A stretch of 64,000 nucleotides of DNA, taken from assembly GCA_000711775.1 (NCBI GenBank), contig ARYC01000105.1, forward strand, positions 1 to 64,000, in the 5' to 3' direction. Origin of the DNA: Oxytricha trifallax (lineage: Eukaryota > Ciliophora > Spirotrichea > Sporadotrichida > Oxytrichidae). The notes beneath the pieces are model-generated. The model was not told the DNA's origin, did not search any database, and saw only the letters and a program-made list of their open reading frames with translations. This document shows, piece by piece, positions 1 through 11,196 of this stretch. The position numbers were made by a program, and so were the translations under genes. Position 1 is the stretch's first letter. Each line of letters opens with the position of its first letter.

Positions 1-617
1 GACTTTCTCTCTCTGTTTAATTTGCTGCGCTCTTTCATCAAGTATATAGCAGTACAAGGTTTTTCTAAAAAGTTAGAAGACTAAGCTTACTTGAGATGAA
101 AGGATGCTTTTGAAGTTCCTAGAGCCAGGTCTCGCTAATTTTAATACCTTGCTTCTCTTTTTCTTCAGGAGAGATACTGTAGCGTTTCTTAAGAGCTTCT
201 TAAATAACTTCATTTAAGTACTCAAGTTTCAGAGTTCCAAAAACACCAAAGAAAAAGTTTCTCTCTGGCAACTTATTAGAGAGTTGCAACTTTGATGGAA
301 GGTAGAGAGCAACATCTGGATCACTCATAGCATCATCATAGAGGTTTGTTACTGAAATTTCAGGGTAGTTAGGTATCTCGATCATTCTTATTTCATTAGA
401 CTTAAAGCTTTTTTATCTTCACTCAATAAGGCTTTTAAGAATGAGATTTTAGTTCCCTCCTAAGTCGGCAAGAATAATCCAACTATAATGGATTTATTAA
501 TCTTACTTAAGAACTTACCTTGCTATACCAAATAATATAAAGATCCTCTTTACTTCGAAATTTTACTATTAAATCTTGAGATTAAATTCTCTTCATTGCA
601 TCATTCATAGACTCCAT
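1..617 (-). CDS. TBE 22-kDa protein gene, C-terminus outside window
   Basis: Accessory protein of TBE elements with no known biochemical role. The start codon at 617-615 matches the MES(M/I) start of TBE-B and TBE-C. Recognisable blocks are VGLFLPT after the intron, IEIPNYPEISVTNLYDDAM, then LPERNFFFGVFGTL, the most conserved stretch of the family. A 36-nt intron (483-518, GTAAGT...TATAG on the minus strand) interrupts the frame at the same place as in the other copies. In-frame TAA and TAG (for example near 200) read as glutamine, so the conventional stop there is not a stop. Some frame damage is visible toward the C-terminus (about 30-60). Head-to-head with the kinase gene. Confidence 0.75.
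483..518 (-). other. 36-nt intron in TBE-A 22-kDa gene
   Basis: On the minus strand it begins GTAAGTTC and ends CATTATAG. Removing it joins ...VQQ to VGLFLPT, the same junction as in TBE-B and TBE-C, whose introns are also exactly 36 nt but differ in sequence. Equal length and position with diverged sequence supports real splicing. Confidence 0.75.
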
Positions 618-700
618 CTTGCATCCTCTTTCTAGAAATGTTAATGAAATTTAAAATTATGGATATCCATTCTAAGTTTATTAAAATCTTACTACTAAAT

Positions 701-976
701 AGGGAGGACCTACTGGAGGTCAACCTTGAAAAGATATGCGGAGAAGCATTGAAAACTTGCTCCAAGCTTCACAGATTGATTTCCATTTTTATCAATCTAT
801 CTCCATTAAATTGCTACTAATAATGTTGAATTATTTTAGGAGGTCCTCCAAATTAAGTTCAAACTTTATTAGGAGTTAAATTATAAGGTTAAAACTTAAT
901 TAGGAGCAATTAAATTAAAAATGTTTAATACCATTACCTCCAAATTAAGTTCAAACTTGTTTGGAGGACCTCCTAG
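701..976. promoter_or_regulatory. Divergent intergenic region with palindromes (TBE-A)
   Basis: Lies between the divergently arranged 22-kDa and kinase genes. GGAGGTCAA at 715-723 is shared with TBE-B and TBE-C at about the same distance (85-105 bp) upstream of the 22-kDa start. Two near-perfect palindromes, GGAGGTCCTCC (839-849) and GGAGGACCTCC (963-973), flank inverted copies of AAATTAAGTTCAAACTT, and ATTAGGAG recurs three times. Promoter or protein-binding role is inferred. Confidence 0.45.
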
Positions 977-1177
977 AGAAACAAAACTTCATTAGGAGTA
1001 TTTTAATTTACTAAAATGTATAAAATTCTCATAAAATATGTCAACTTACAGTCTTTTATGGTTAGTTAAATTTCTTACCTCTCAGCAAAGAATCTACCAG
1101 AGTGTCTTATACTCGACTATATAGTTTATCTAGGTAGATTTTATCATTATTATAATAAAATATATCAGCAAACTAAA

Positions 1178-2631
1178 ATGAGCGCTAACCTTTTAAGAAG
1201 AGCGGCATTACTTGGATAAAGTCAATAAAAATTATCATTCCAGCAACAAGAAAAGTAGAGACCAGAGACGCTTGCACTCAATGGGAGCCTACTTATGACA
1301 ACTTTGACCAGTCTAGCTTTGAGATTTAAATATAAGTAAAGCAGGAGGTTATCATAGAAGCTGTGCAGATTGAGGAGGAGGCTAAACAACCAGTTATAGA
1401 GCATTAATAAATTCCAGCTAAAGTTGACTATTAGTGCAAAGAATGCAATAAAGTTTTCCCTTACAAGGCAACTTATAAAAGACACTTGAGAGATATACAC
1501 AACGATATGCCAAGGTTATATCACAAGCATTAAAAGAAAGATGGGAAGTATGTCTGTGAGTTCTGTGAGAAGCCATATTCTCATACTAGAGACCTCAAAG
1601 TGCACTTAAAGAAAAAGCACAACTAAAGCTAAAGTTTTGTCTTTATTCATGAACCTACTGGTAATAAATTCCTTTAAAAGAGAAGATCAAGAAACCCAGT
1701 GGAGTCTCTTAGAGTTGAAGTTTAGAAGTAAGTAAAAATGAAGAAAGCAGTCAAGAATTTTCCAGTCTCTGAGATCAATAAAATCATGGTTAAAATTGAG
1801 GCAATGAAGATTCCTATATTAAAAATTATTGACTTAGATTCTTGCCTAGAAAGCTACCTTACTCTTGAAGATAAAATTGAGAAGAGAGTAATTACTGATG
1901 ACTAATATGCTTACAAGATATATCCTTTCAATTACTTCCTTGCTGATGACAAGTTCCAAATGGAATTTGCTAATGAGTATTATGCTCTTTAAAAGGCAAA
2001 GTTAAATGAGTGCAGGCATATCATCTAGCTTGATGCTATTTTACTTGGTAAAGATCATGTAGCCTTCAGGCTTCCTTTACTTGAAATGACTTACAGAGAA
2101 TTCTTATCTGACAATAGATGTCAGAGATAAATTGGCTAGATAGTATAGCAGATAGTTGAGGGGATTGAAGAGCTTCACAAGCTTGGTTATGTTCATAGAG
2201 ACTTAAAGCCAGAGAACATCATGATGAACTTTCAGCCTCTTAGAGTTTATATTATTGACTTCAACAGAGCTCAAAGAGTGCAAGCCTCTGCATAAGGAAA
2301 TGTATACGGCACTCCTGGATATTTCCCAGAGAGAGAGGATTGGAGAGATGGAGACACTTAATGGGATATCTGGGCTCTAGCAGTAATAATAATAGAGAGC
2401 GACATGCCAAGAAACGATTACTTTAGCTGCAGAGGTGAGAGAGATTCTAAGCAGAGAATCAAGCAATATCTCGATAAAAATAAAATAAATGGAGGTCTCA
2501 GAGAACTTGCATACTCAACTATTATCAAGCCAAGCTAAGAGAATTAACAAACAATAGAAACAATCAAACATCAACTTAGAAAGATAAAATTCAGAGAACT
2601 GCCACATGACTCTAAGCTTATGTTTGTGTGA
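1178..2631 (+). CDS. TBE 57-kDa zinc-finger and kinase-like protein
   Basis: Third gene of TBE elements. Two C2H2 fingers come first: CKECNKVF...H-x4-H (about 1435-1500) and CEFCEKPYSHTRDLKVH (about 1557-1600). A basic linker and a kinase-like domain follow, with an ion-pair-type lysine in YAYKIYPF, catalytic HRDLKPEN (about 2200-2220), a metal-binding segment reading IDFN where kinases normally have DFG, GTPGYFPE, and a WDIWALAV helix. No glycine-rich loop is seen. It ends in TGA at 2629-2631 and contains more than ten in-frame TAA/TAG glutamine codons. The ATG frame (MSAN, as MAAN in TBE-B) and the finger frame differ by one shift between about 1215 and 1400. The role in transposition is unknown. 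Confidence 0.82.
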
Positions 2632-2791
2632 AATATTTTAAAAACTCGCTTGTTATACTCACTTAAATTACTAATATTTAAACATTAAACCCCTACATAA
2701 ACCCTATTAAAACCCTAATAAAGTATGCACTAATAGTCTACTTTTATCAATCAAAAACTCAATCAAACTACTGAAAGGGTTTTGGGGTTTT

Positions 2792-4140
2792 GAATGTATA
2801 TAAAATCTTTCATTTAACTCTGTAATATTTTTCTTATTTATTTATGATTATTATAAAAGGGGATTTTTTCACCACTAGGTGGTGAAATTTTCCCCATCGT
2901 TAAAAGTACAAGTGTTATAAAAAGATGTTTCATCTTGCCCTAAATAACAAGTTAAATGATTAGGTTTCCCTTAATTAACTTTTGAATAAAATTTTAAAAA
3001 TATGCCTCAACGATAGTTTGATTAATGGATTTATTATCTAAAATATAATTTAAACAAAAGCTTGAATTTATTAGAATGTTTGAGATTGAAGTTTTAAATT
3101 CAATAGATTTATTATAATTTTTCTTTTAATTATACTTAAGAGATTTAATTTCTATATAAAGTTAATCATTTATATAGTAAAATAATTTGGATATAATTAT
3201 TTTGTTTTAGCTTAAAAGAATTTCATTTTATTTGTAAGAGATAATTAATGATAATAAATTAAATTAATTTTGCTATTTTGGAAAATTGCTATATCTTTAA
3301 ATTATTAGTAAATATAGACTTTTTAATTAAAACTATTAATTGAAAAAATTACCAAGCTTATAGAAACAAAACGACAGCCAGATTTGATTTCAAAGTGTTA
3401 GTATAATAAAATTGGAAACAATAACTTTCTAAAAAATAAAAAAATTTATAGACTCTAAAATAAATTAAGAGCTCAGTAGAAAAGTGAATGTAAACGCATT
3501 TAAATTAGGAGATATATACTTTTCTAAAAAAATGTAATTTTCTTAGGAATTGTATAATTTTTATATAATTTAAATTTGCTTGATTATAGAAATGCTTTTT
3601 ATAAAATAAGAAGTTGAATGAATAATGATTTTAGAATTTTTAAATTGTAGTTTCTTAAAAGTAAAGTTTTTGATTAAATTTAAGCATCAATAATAAATAA
3701 ATTACTGAATACGAAAATTTAGACAAAAAGATGAGCATCTACGTGTAATAAGTAATTTTTTGTTAGAGTTTGTTATAGTTTTAGGATTGAAAATAATTGT
3801 ATTTTTGTATTAAAAATTATCTCTTCTATTCCATAATTGATGAACTTACTTCTACCATGTAAACGATAAATGTCAAAGCATAATCAACCGGTCTATACTT
3901 ATCTCAAGAATAATAGTTTCAATTATTTAGTTTGATTTTAAAAAGTTTGGCTTATGAATATTAAGAGATTTCGTTTAAAATTACATTGTGATCATCATAA
4001 TAATTAATTAATTAACAATATTTAATGTTACTAAAGCTTATAGTGGAAATTGATAAAACCTTGTAAATTTTCAAATATAATATATAATTATTTTTGAATC
4101 AATTTATACTGTACTCTAAATTCAACTTATGTTATCTTCA
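2792..4140. other. AT-rich spacer, no gene seen
   Basis: About 85 percent A+T with no long TGA-free frame resembling protein. CCACTAGGTGG near 2870-2882 forms a short palindrome. The region is probably germline-limited spacer. Confidence 0.5.
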
Positions 4141-4156
4141 GGGGGTTTTGGGGTTT
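4139..4156. repeat. Orphan G4T4 telomere-like motif
   Basis: GGGGGTTTTGGGGTTT sits in AT-rich DNA 1.35 kb beyond the end of TBE-A. The flanks do not match the inner TBE terminal repeat (no CCTCATTAAGG before it), so it is not a complete TBE end. It may be a relic of a TBE terminus or chance. Confidence 0.5.
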
Positions 4157-4243
4157 ACTAAAGCTAGAACAATTTTCTTTAACGCGGTTTTGGGCACCCT
4201 TTGGGAACACCTCGAAAAACTCAATTTAAAGTTTTGAAGTGCG

Positions 4244-4507
4244 TCAATATGTATTTTATTAATATAAAATATATAAAAAATCCCACAAATAGCCCAGGAT
4301 ATTCATGGTCTATTATTCAAATCTATCGTTTCCTTCCCTCGTCGTGATCCTCAACCCTTGAAGAACAAGATCCATATATTTTTGCACAAGAATGATGGAC
4401 TTCTTGATGACCTTTGCTCTCCTTAAATTATGTGACTTATTTAATAGAATATTAACTGCTGAATAAAAATGGTTTAGCTCTTTGAGCTTAAAAATTATAA
4501 TCTTCAT
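4244..4507 (-). CDS. Hypothetical 87-aa frame
   Basis: ATG at 4507 to TGA at 4246-4244, uninterrupted in the ciliate code, with TAA/TAG glutamines. Lys/Leu/Ile-rich: it begins MKIIIFKLKELNHF and contains LRRAKVIKKSI and LRITTREGNDRFE. No family is recognised. GC content rises across it relative to the flanks. It could be a macronuclear-destined segment or an element fragment. Confidence 0.35.
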
Positions 4508-6184
4508 TAAATTATAAATTTCTTAAGCAATAGCTTTCTACTCTAATAATCTATTTCTATTCTTTTAATCTATATTAAAGAACAATTTTCTTATGCAATA
4601 ACTTTCTACTCTTAAAGCGAGAATTGAAGTTTTTAACAATAAGATTTATAATTATTTTTATTTTTCGTAATATTATTTTATTTAGGCTAATTATTAGTAC
4701 AACTTGCTTTATTTATTTTCCCTATAATATTATCTAATCTAGGCGTGAAAATTTTTTTTTTAGCCTAATTATAATTTATTTTAAGCAATTATAATTAATA
4801 TAAATGTATTTGTTCATATCCTCAATCTTCGTTTCTCAATTGCTTCTTGGGTTTTTTTATCATCGCATGACATTTTTTAATTTTTGTAAATGTATTTAAA
4901 ACAAAACATAATGCTTAATTAAATAAAGCTTCTTTAAAACTTATATTTCATATTTATTTGGTATAAATCAATTTAATTGTATAAATATAAATTTAATATC
5001 CATTTAAGAATTTTATTGATAAAGTCAATTGAAGAGAAAGAAATTTTTTTTATTGTATTCAGTTAAAATAAAATCTCTTTTCAAGTACTAAACGGTATAT
5101 TTTATAATCTTATTTAGTAATATTAGTAAGAAGGTCACTTTATAGAGATATATTTATATTTATTTAGGAAAAATTAAAAATATTCAAATTTAAAAATCCC
5201 TTACTACCTTATATATTTTAGTATAATTGCATATTTATAGATTCGCATTTATTAATTAAAATTGAAATTTCAAAACTAAATAATGAACATATTGAAAAAA
5301 AATAAAAGATAATAATATTTTATCACTCATGCTATAAATTTCAAATCTTTTCTGTCACTAAGTATCCAATATATTATATAAGGTGAATTCATTTGATCTT
5401 ATTTTCATAATTATTTCACAAATAATTTTATAACTCTATTATTGTTCATTATTTATGATTTAAAGTTGAATAATTAAATATGTTGATTCTTGGTATTAAA
5501 AACACAAGAATAATTGGATTGTATTATAAAAAGCAAGTAATTGTATTGTTAGTTATCCAAATTGGAAGTATCTTCATATTTGTTATTAAAATAGAAATAT
5601 GAGCAAACATTTTATCAGTAGTAGGTAATTATGTTTTTTTTATATAGAATTGAAAAGCGTTGTCTGATATAATACTAATTAAAAACCACAAAGATATCAT
5701 AAAAATAATTGATGGGCCGAATCATTCGGTTATTCAAAAATTTTAACAATAATTTATTTAATTTACCAGCTTTTACACCATTTCAATAGAAGATGCCTGC
5801 AGTAAATTTAGTGAAATTTTATCTTAAGGAGCTGAAATTAACATTAAAATTTGTAGACATAATTTATTGTAATAATTGCAAAATAAAAATGCACTTTATT
5901 AGCGTATGGAAATTATTAAATAAATTTACAATTATACTTGAAATGTTAGAAAACTGCTCATTAAGAAAATATCGTTTTGATACTTTCAATATTTTATTTA
6001 TTTTATATTAATAATCCTCAAGATTAGATAAAAATTTTATAAATACCAATAATTCTATGCTATTTATTGGAATTATAATTATAATTAGTAATGAAAAGCG
6101 TATATATATGAAGCAGTTTATAAAGAAATCGATGGTAAATGTAAAGTAATTTATAATAGTTCATAATTAATATTTGTGGTCTTA
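4508..6184. other. AT-rich spacer, no convincing gene
   Basis: Mostly A/T homopolymer-rich sequence. A 72-aa frame at 5793-6011 has the composition of random AT-rich DNA and is not called. Confidence 0.45.
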
Positions 6185-6560
6185 GGGAACAATCTAAAGA
6201 TTGTTGATGGAGAGGCAATTTTTAAGAAAAATCTCACAACAAGCCAAGAATTATAAATTATTCATTATTTTAAGAAAGAATTCTTGGATGAGCTTATTTT
6301 GAGGTATATTTATTGATCTATTAAAAGGTTTATTAATTGATTTATATACTGTATCATCGAACATTTTAATAAATATTAATTATTTTTATTTTCCTTTTTT
6401 TTGTAATGTTTTATACTCTATCATATTTATTTCTCAACTTTACGATTAATTTAAATATATGGTGAAAGATAAGAAGGCATAACAAAGTTTCATAGTTGTT
6501 TCATGAATTATTGTAATTAAAGACAAAAATGAATTGTGTAAAAGCAGTCTAATATAAGGA
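6185..6560 (+). pseudogene. Two short host-like coding tracts
   Basis: 6185-6303 reads NNLKIVDGEAIFKKNL then HYFKKEFLDELIL with TAA as glutamine. 6460-6560 reads VKDKKAQQSF and IVIKDKNELCKSSLIQGY with a TGA inside. Between them lies about 155 bp of almost pure A/T. The pattern fits two destined segments separated by an eliminated segment, or remnants of such a gene. The product is unknown. Confidence 0.35.
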
Positions 6561-7359
6561 TATTGATGCCTTTTAATAGTTAAACTTTATGATTTTATCA
6601 TGGGTTGAGAGATTTTAAATATATTATAAATAATAATTTAGCATTTTAATTATTAATGTATTAAATATAGTTATTTATTTTATATTTACCAACAAAATTT
6701 CCAAGTCAATAAGTTGATAAATATTTAACTAACCGTTAAAATAATTCAGTAAAAAAAGGCTGAAACAATATTAAAAAAAGTTGATTATTTTCCAGAGATT
6801 TGAAATTAATCGTTTAGGTGTAGATATAATAATAATAATAATAAGATCACATTGAGGTCTCTGGGGACCCCCGATCGTTAATTATATGTTAATATATAAG
6901 GGTCAAGCTCTTTTAAGTTATATGGATTTCGTTAATATGGTCATTAACTACTTTCACATAAAACAATTTACTTCTCTCTCATTTTTGTGTAACCATTTCT
7001 TTTACTTTCTGTGTTACTTTCTTTGTCTTTGTCTTGTTCTGAAATTTGAGGTTGACTAATCTGTTTCATGATGTTGACCAACAATTTGAATTTCATTTGC
7101 ACTCTATGGAGTGTGTTGGTGACAAGAGATCTCTCTTATATACTTCTTAAGTGTATTTTATCCTGGAACAAAGGGCTGAGTTAGTTAACTACTAATATTT
7201 CCCATTGTTCGAATCATGGACCCGCGTTAACTTATTTGGCTTCAATAAGTCTTTGGAGTAGTTTGAATCTTAAGTAATTAGAATGGAAATTTTAAAATTT
7301 AATACGCAGCAGTTTTGTTTATACTTCTTTTGTACTGAATAATATATCTAGTTTAATGT

Positions 7360-8031
7360 TCATCGACTATGTATTATGTTGAAGTGTCGATCAGAATCTG
7401 TCCAGATTTTGATATGAGGTTAAGTCGTGAAGAATTTGTAGAGTCCCTATTTAGTACCACAGTTTGAGTTTGAGACATATCTAAGGTCTGATTTCCGCCT
7501 AGGAATGACTCCTTTGGCTTTTTTAGGCATTCTTCTTGTACCTTTATTTATTTTTGAATTGAAGAGGTTATGACTTCCTGTTCGTTTCTTTTGGAGTCTA
7601 GCTGATTTCTTTTGTTTGTATTTTAGAACTAAAGTCTCTTAATAGGTTGTTGGATTTGGTTAAAAAGATTTTTCCCTGAAGCTACATTCTTATTTTTGGG
7701 CTTCCATCCTTTCCTTTTAGATAGTGGTGTTTTGGTTCAGGGGTCTCTGGGTTATAAACAATTAAGAACATTGTTCTAGTTTTATGAGGATGTCTTTCTA
7801 CTTAATATATCTTTATATCTCCTGTTCTTTACTTTTCTAATACTCTTGTGTCCTTTTAGTATGCTCGCGGTTAGGCATTAGCGAGTCTTATTTGTATGCG
7901 AGACTGCTGAAAAGTTTAGAAAAAAATTCTCTCTTTTAGAAGGAGTTAACTGTATAGCTGGAAACTTGCCAAATTAGTTCTTTTAGTTAGGTTGGTGAAT
8001 CTTTTACTTGTTGTTTACAGTTGTTCTTCAT
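7360..8031 (-). CDS. Element F second frame, basic 223-aa protein
   Basis: ATG at 8031 overlaps the TGA of the previous frame (ATGA), and the frame stays open to TGA at 7362-7360. The product is Lys/Arg/Gln-rich (RLQKKRTGSHNLF, RRMPKKAKGVIPRRK). Its own stop is again ATGA, opening a 49-aa frame, and the same phase beyond the stop is open for about 85 further codons. The minus strand here is poor in TGA in two phases, so the exact coding phase in 7700-8000 is uncertain. No family recognised. Confidence 0.4.
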
Positions 8032-8363
8032 CTTTGGTTAGGATATCTTTTTGTACCAGTCGAAGACTCAACTATATAGCTAATTCTTGTTGTAGTCTAG
8101 GGGGAGGATTCCTCAATCTCCATGTCCGAGTCTGAGTCGTCGCTGTAGTACATTAGGTATTCTGGGTATTTAGTAGGTTGGGTATGGAAGATGTAATCTT
8201 TTTCGTCTGACATCTCACTGTCTTTATCCCAATGATCGTCATCCATTTCTTGATCATTGGCAGCTATGCATGCTTATGATGCTAAATTGATGAGAGAGCT
8301 TTCGTTTCTAACCCATTTCGGGGAACCACGGTTGAGGAACTATTAATTCGGAATATTTGCCAT
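8028..8363 (-). CDS. Element F first frame, acidic 111-aa protein
   Basis: ATG at 8363 (MANIPNQQ) to TGA at 8030-8028. The middle is strongly acidic (DDDHWDKDSEMSDEKD, then YYSDDSDSDMEIEESSP), unlike translated AT-rich noise. All five internal TGAs on this strand fall in one other phase, supporting this phase as coding. The stop overlaps the next ATG as ATGA. Past the TGA the same phase continues with protein-like text (KIHQPNQKNQFGKFPAIQL), so the TGA could instead be a decay mutation. Function unknown; an ORF1-type nucleic-acid chaperone is only a guess from position. Confidence 0.5.
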
Positions 8364-8794
8364 GTCATCACTGTTCCTTTTAGTATCAACCTAATTTACT
8401 AATCGCAAAATATTATAGGTGTAAATATGAGCACTATTATATTCTGATGATTTATTATAAAATTAACATTCATATGGGTATAAATTGTTAAATTATTAAC
8501 TAAAACATTGTATAACTTATTATCAACATATCTCAACGTTATTTGTCTTCTTTGACAATCTTAGAATTTATTTATAGCAATTAGAATAAGTGAATATCCT
8601 TATGTAAAGTACTATAAAGTATAACTTCTTAACAAGTATATTTTATAAAAAAGTTGTCAAAAAAATTCATAAATTTTACCGAAAAATCAAATACTAGGCA
8701 TTTACTGCTGGATTTTGATTGCTATTGTAAACTGCTAAATTTGAAGTTTAGACAGTTTTTTTAAGAAATCTTATAAATTTTATTATTCATTGTA

Positions 8795-8795
<1 letters not shown>

Positions 8796-8831
<36 letters not shown>
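8796..8831. repeat. (TA)n microsatellite
   Basis: About 18 TA units. Confidence 0.9.
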
Positions 8832-8833
<2 letters not shown>

Positions 8834-9160
8834 GGGAGTTAAGAAATATTGAAAACGATATATTGTTTAACTCTATTAACGATTTTATTAATGATTATTT
8901 AATAATTATTAATCCTTTGATTGATATTTTAAACAAAATATTTGATTTATATTACTGATGAAATGAGCTATATATATTTAAATAACAAATACAATAAATA
9001 ATCAATTGCCTTTAAACTTAGAGTAAATCAATTTGCAAATCTATTATCTGCATCAATATTAATTGAACTATTATAGTATTTTAAGCATTTATTCAATATA
9101 TTTTTATTTAAACTATTAAAAAAAATAATTTATCATAATGCACTTAAAATATAACTCACT

Positions 9161-10129
9161 TCAATATATTTATGTCGACCTGCTACCAACACTTGCGTAT
9201 CCTTTTCTTATGTTATTTTTCTGTGCAAATATTTCTTTTTTCAAACGATCAGATGCAATTGTTTGGACAAAATCGTAAATCTTTGTAGGTTTCTTTGAAT
9301 AAATGCCCTTGCACAGCATCAAATATGTCAAATATGACTGATTTTTATATGTGAAATTGGATAATGTCCTTTACATCATCTTTTTAGCTCTCAAGAAAGA
9401 TTCGTTGCAGTGACAAGTGTATTTGCCCCATCCTAGATATAGAGGTCCATTCTTTTTCAACTTTATTCATTCACCTTGATCAGCTTCCTAGTAACCATGA
9501 ATTTTAAGGAATTTTCAAGCTAAATCTTTCTTCTAATTTACTATCCAAAGAATTATGATTCCTCTCCCCTGAATCAGGTGCATGGGAAGTGAAAGAATTT
9601 ACTTATCAGTAAGTGTTGGATAGAGCAACTCTTGCTTTAGCTTCCATAGGGGATCAATAATCACAACTTCATAAAGTTTGGAATTCGCTTTCATGCAGTC
9701 TTCCGCTATCTACTGCCACATTTTAAAATCTAGCACATCACCCTCATAGATTACTGGCTTTGTTATATTTTTTTAATAATTTAGTTTTTGGAGTCTTTGT
9801 CTTACAGTAAACGCTGGTATTCTGTATGTAACTATTGCTGGTCCTTTGTAGTTGCACATCTATTCGTCATTCTATTTCCTTTTCTAGAGCATAGTTTTGT
9901 TGTGATTGCTATCTTTGCATTTAAGTTGGTGGCTCTCGTCATTGTAGATTCTGTCAAATTTTGATTTGCAATATAGGCAGATTTACTTGAGCTCAAGTTC
10001 AAATGATCTACTCTCTTTATTCTCTTTTTTGTGATTGAGACTCATGTGAGTTCTAATTGAACTACCACCATTATATTATTTTTAACAGTATGGGCAAGGA
10101 ATTTTGAAAAATTTTGTTAATTATTTCAT
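9161..10129 (-). CDS. Zinc-finger protein of element D
   Basis: Starts at 10129 (MKQLTKFFKIPCPYC). Finger 1 is CPYC-x12-H-x3-H (IRTHMSLNH). A second Cys-rich finger follows (CLYCKSKF). Then comes a domain shared with element E: PVIYEGDVLDFKMWQQIAEDC, DPLWKLKQEL, WIVNQKKDLA and a C-terminal KPTKIYDF. No HRD or DFG-like kinase motif is present, although the gene occupies the place of the TBE zinc-finger/kinase gene. The frame is uninterrupted for 204 codons (to TGA at 9517-9515), then broken, with recognisable homology to about 9161. In-frame TAA/TAG are used as glutamine. Probable DNA-binding accessory protein. Confidence 0.62.
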
Positions 10130-11196
10130 ACTAGTGCCTCTTTCCCATTTTATATTTTCTTATTGATTATATTATAAATTTCTTAGAATTTATGAACTAC
10201 AAATATTGTTAATTCAAATATTCAATATATAAAATGAGCAAATTGTTTATGGAAGGGAAATATGAGCAAAATTTTTATAAAAATGTTTATTGTTTAATTT
10301 TCTTAAATATTAAATAGTGCCTTACACATAAGCTTTGCCCCAAATGTCTACCATTTATTTTGATATTATAATTAACATTTAAAAAAAGACAATTAATTTT
10401 AACTATAATAATGATATTATTATTAGCACTGCAATGGTGCTACTTCCTATCAAACTTTACTATTTTCTTTGTAAAGTTCAATGTTATTAAGTGTGTCGTC
10501 TTCTTTCTAAATTTTGAGCTTTTCATAAAAGTTTCAATTATCACGATATTCAATTCAACAACCTGAACCATTTCACAGCTCTATCATGTATATAAATAAG
10601 AAAATTACAGATATAAATAATGCTCAAATTTATAATTTTACAGGCATTCATAACATATAACTGAGTTTTTAATAATTACCTAAGTTATTTATTATAATTT
10701 GTCACTAAATATACTTAGTTCTAGTTCTTTGCTATACACACTGTGTAATGTAAATTCATTTGGATTAATAATGATTTCCAACTAAAAAAATGAATAAAAA
10801 CTTAATTAATTGTTATAGAATAAACCAGACTGTTTCAAATAAGAATCATTTCTAGTTTATTTTAGTTAAAATAGGAAATTGAGTATTAATATATAAAAAA
10901 ATTAAATAGATTTTTATAATTAAAAGGCTTTCTCAATCTAGTGTAGATGGTAAGTGCTTCTAGAAGGGGACTATTAAATTCGATTTAAATAATACAATTT
11001 TACTTAGAAATTTTAATTTATTGCTTTAAACTTTAGTTTTAGAATTATGAAAAGTTTGAATCTGGTCGGTAGATAAACAAGAGTTACAGTGCGAAATAAT
11101 TGCGGATATCAATGATCAAATTAAGGATTCCTATAAGCAGGTCAGAATTTCTTAAACTTTCGATTTTTAAATAATAACAATATTTTAAATAGATTG
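10130..11196. promoter_or_regulatory. Divergent intergenic region of element D
   Basis: AT-rich DNA between the head-to-head zinc-finger and 22-kDa genes, so presumably it holds both promoters. At 1.07 kb it is longer than the equivalent in TBE-A/B. No palindromes like those of TBE-A or TBE-B were found. Confidence 0.35.

Larger units (their letters stand above)
1..2791 (+). mobile_element. TBE-A, right part of a telomere-bearing transposon
   Basis: Three-gene Tc1/mariner-class ciliate transposon, entering from the left edge. The window shows the C-terminal and N-terminal parts of the 22-kDa gene (minus) and the whole zinc-finger/kinase gene (plus). The transposase gene should lie just left of base 1. 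The right end carries the telomere-like run GGGTTTTGGGGTTTTG (about 2776-2791), matching the ends of TBE-B and TBE-C, and is followed by AAT, compatible with the ANT target known for TBE elements. Coding frames are mostly open but show a few breaks, so this copy is recent but not pristine. Confidence 0.88.
6815..8428 (-). mobile_element. Retroelement-like insertion F with (TTA)n tail and target duplication
   Basis: Read on the minus strand it starts at about 8415 and ends at 6828 in a (TTA)n tail. It is flanked by TAGGTGTAGATAT (6815-6827) and TAGGTGTAAATAT (8416-8428), a 13-bp target duplication with one mismatch. Just before the tail is a GC-rich hairpin (GGGGGTCCCC, about 6862-6872). These are hallmarks of target-primed retrotransposition (LINE or LINE-dependent element). 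It holds long TGA-poor frames but no recognisable reverse transcriptase or endonuclease, so it is probably non-autonomous or carries only an ORF1-like gene. Confidence 0.7.

Noticed and set aside
2776-2791. True chromosome telomere
   Set aside because: The G4T4 run is the terminal repeat of TBE-A; sequence continues beyond it and matching repeats end TBE-B and TBE-C.
5793-6011. 72-aa plus-strand frame
   Set aside because: Leu/Ile/Lys/Asn/Phe composition as expected from random 80 percent AT DNA; no conserved words.
8796-8831. Replication origin candidate
   Set aside because: A plain TA microsatellite in AT-rich DNA; nothing specific supports an origin.
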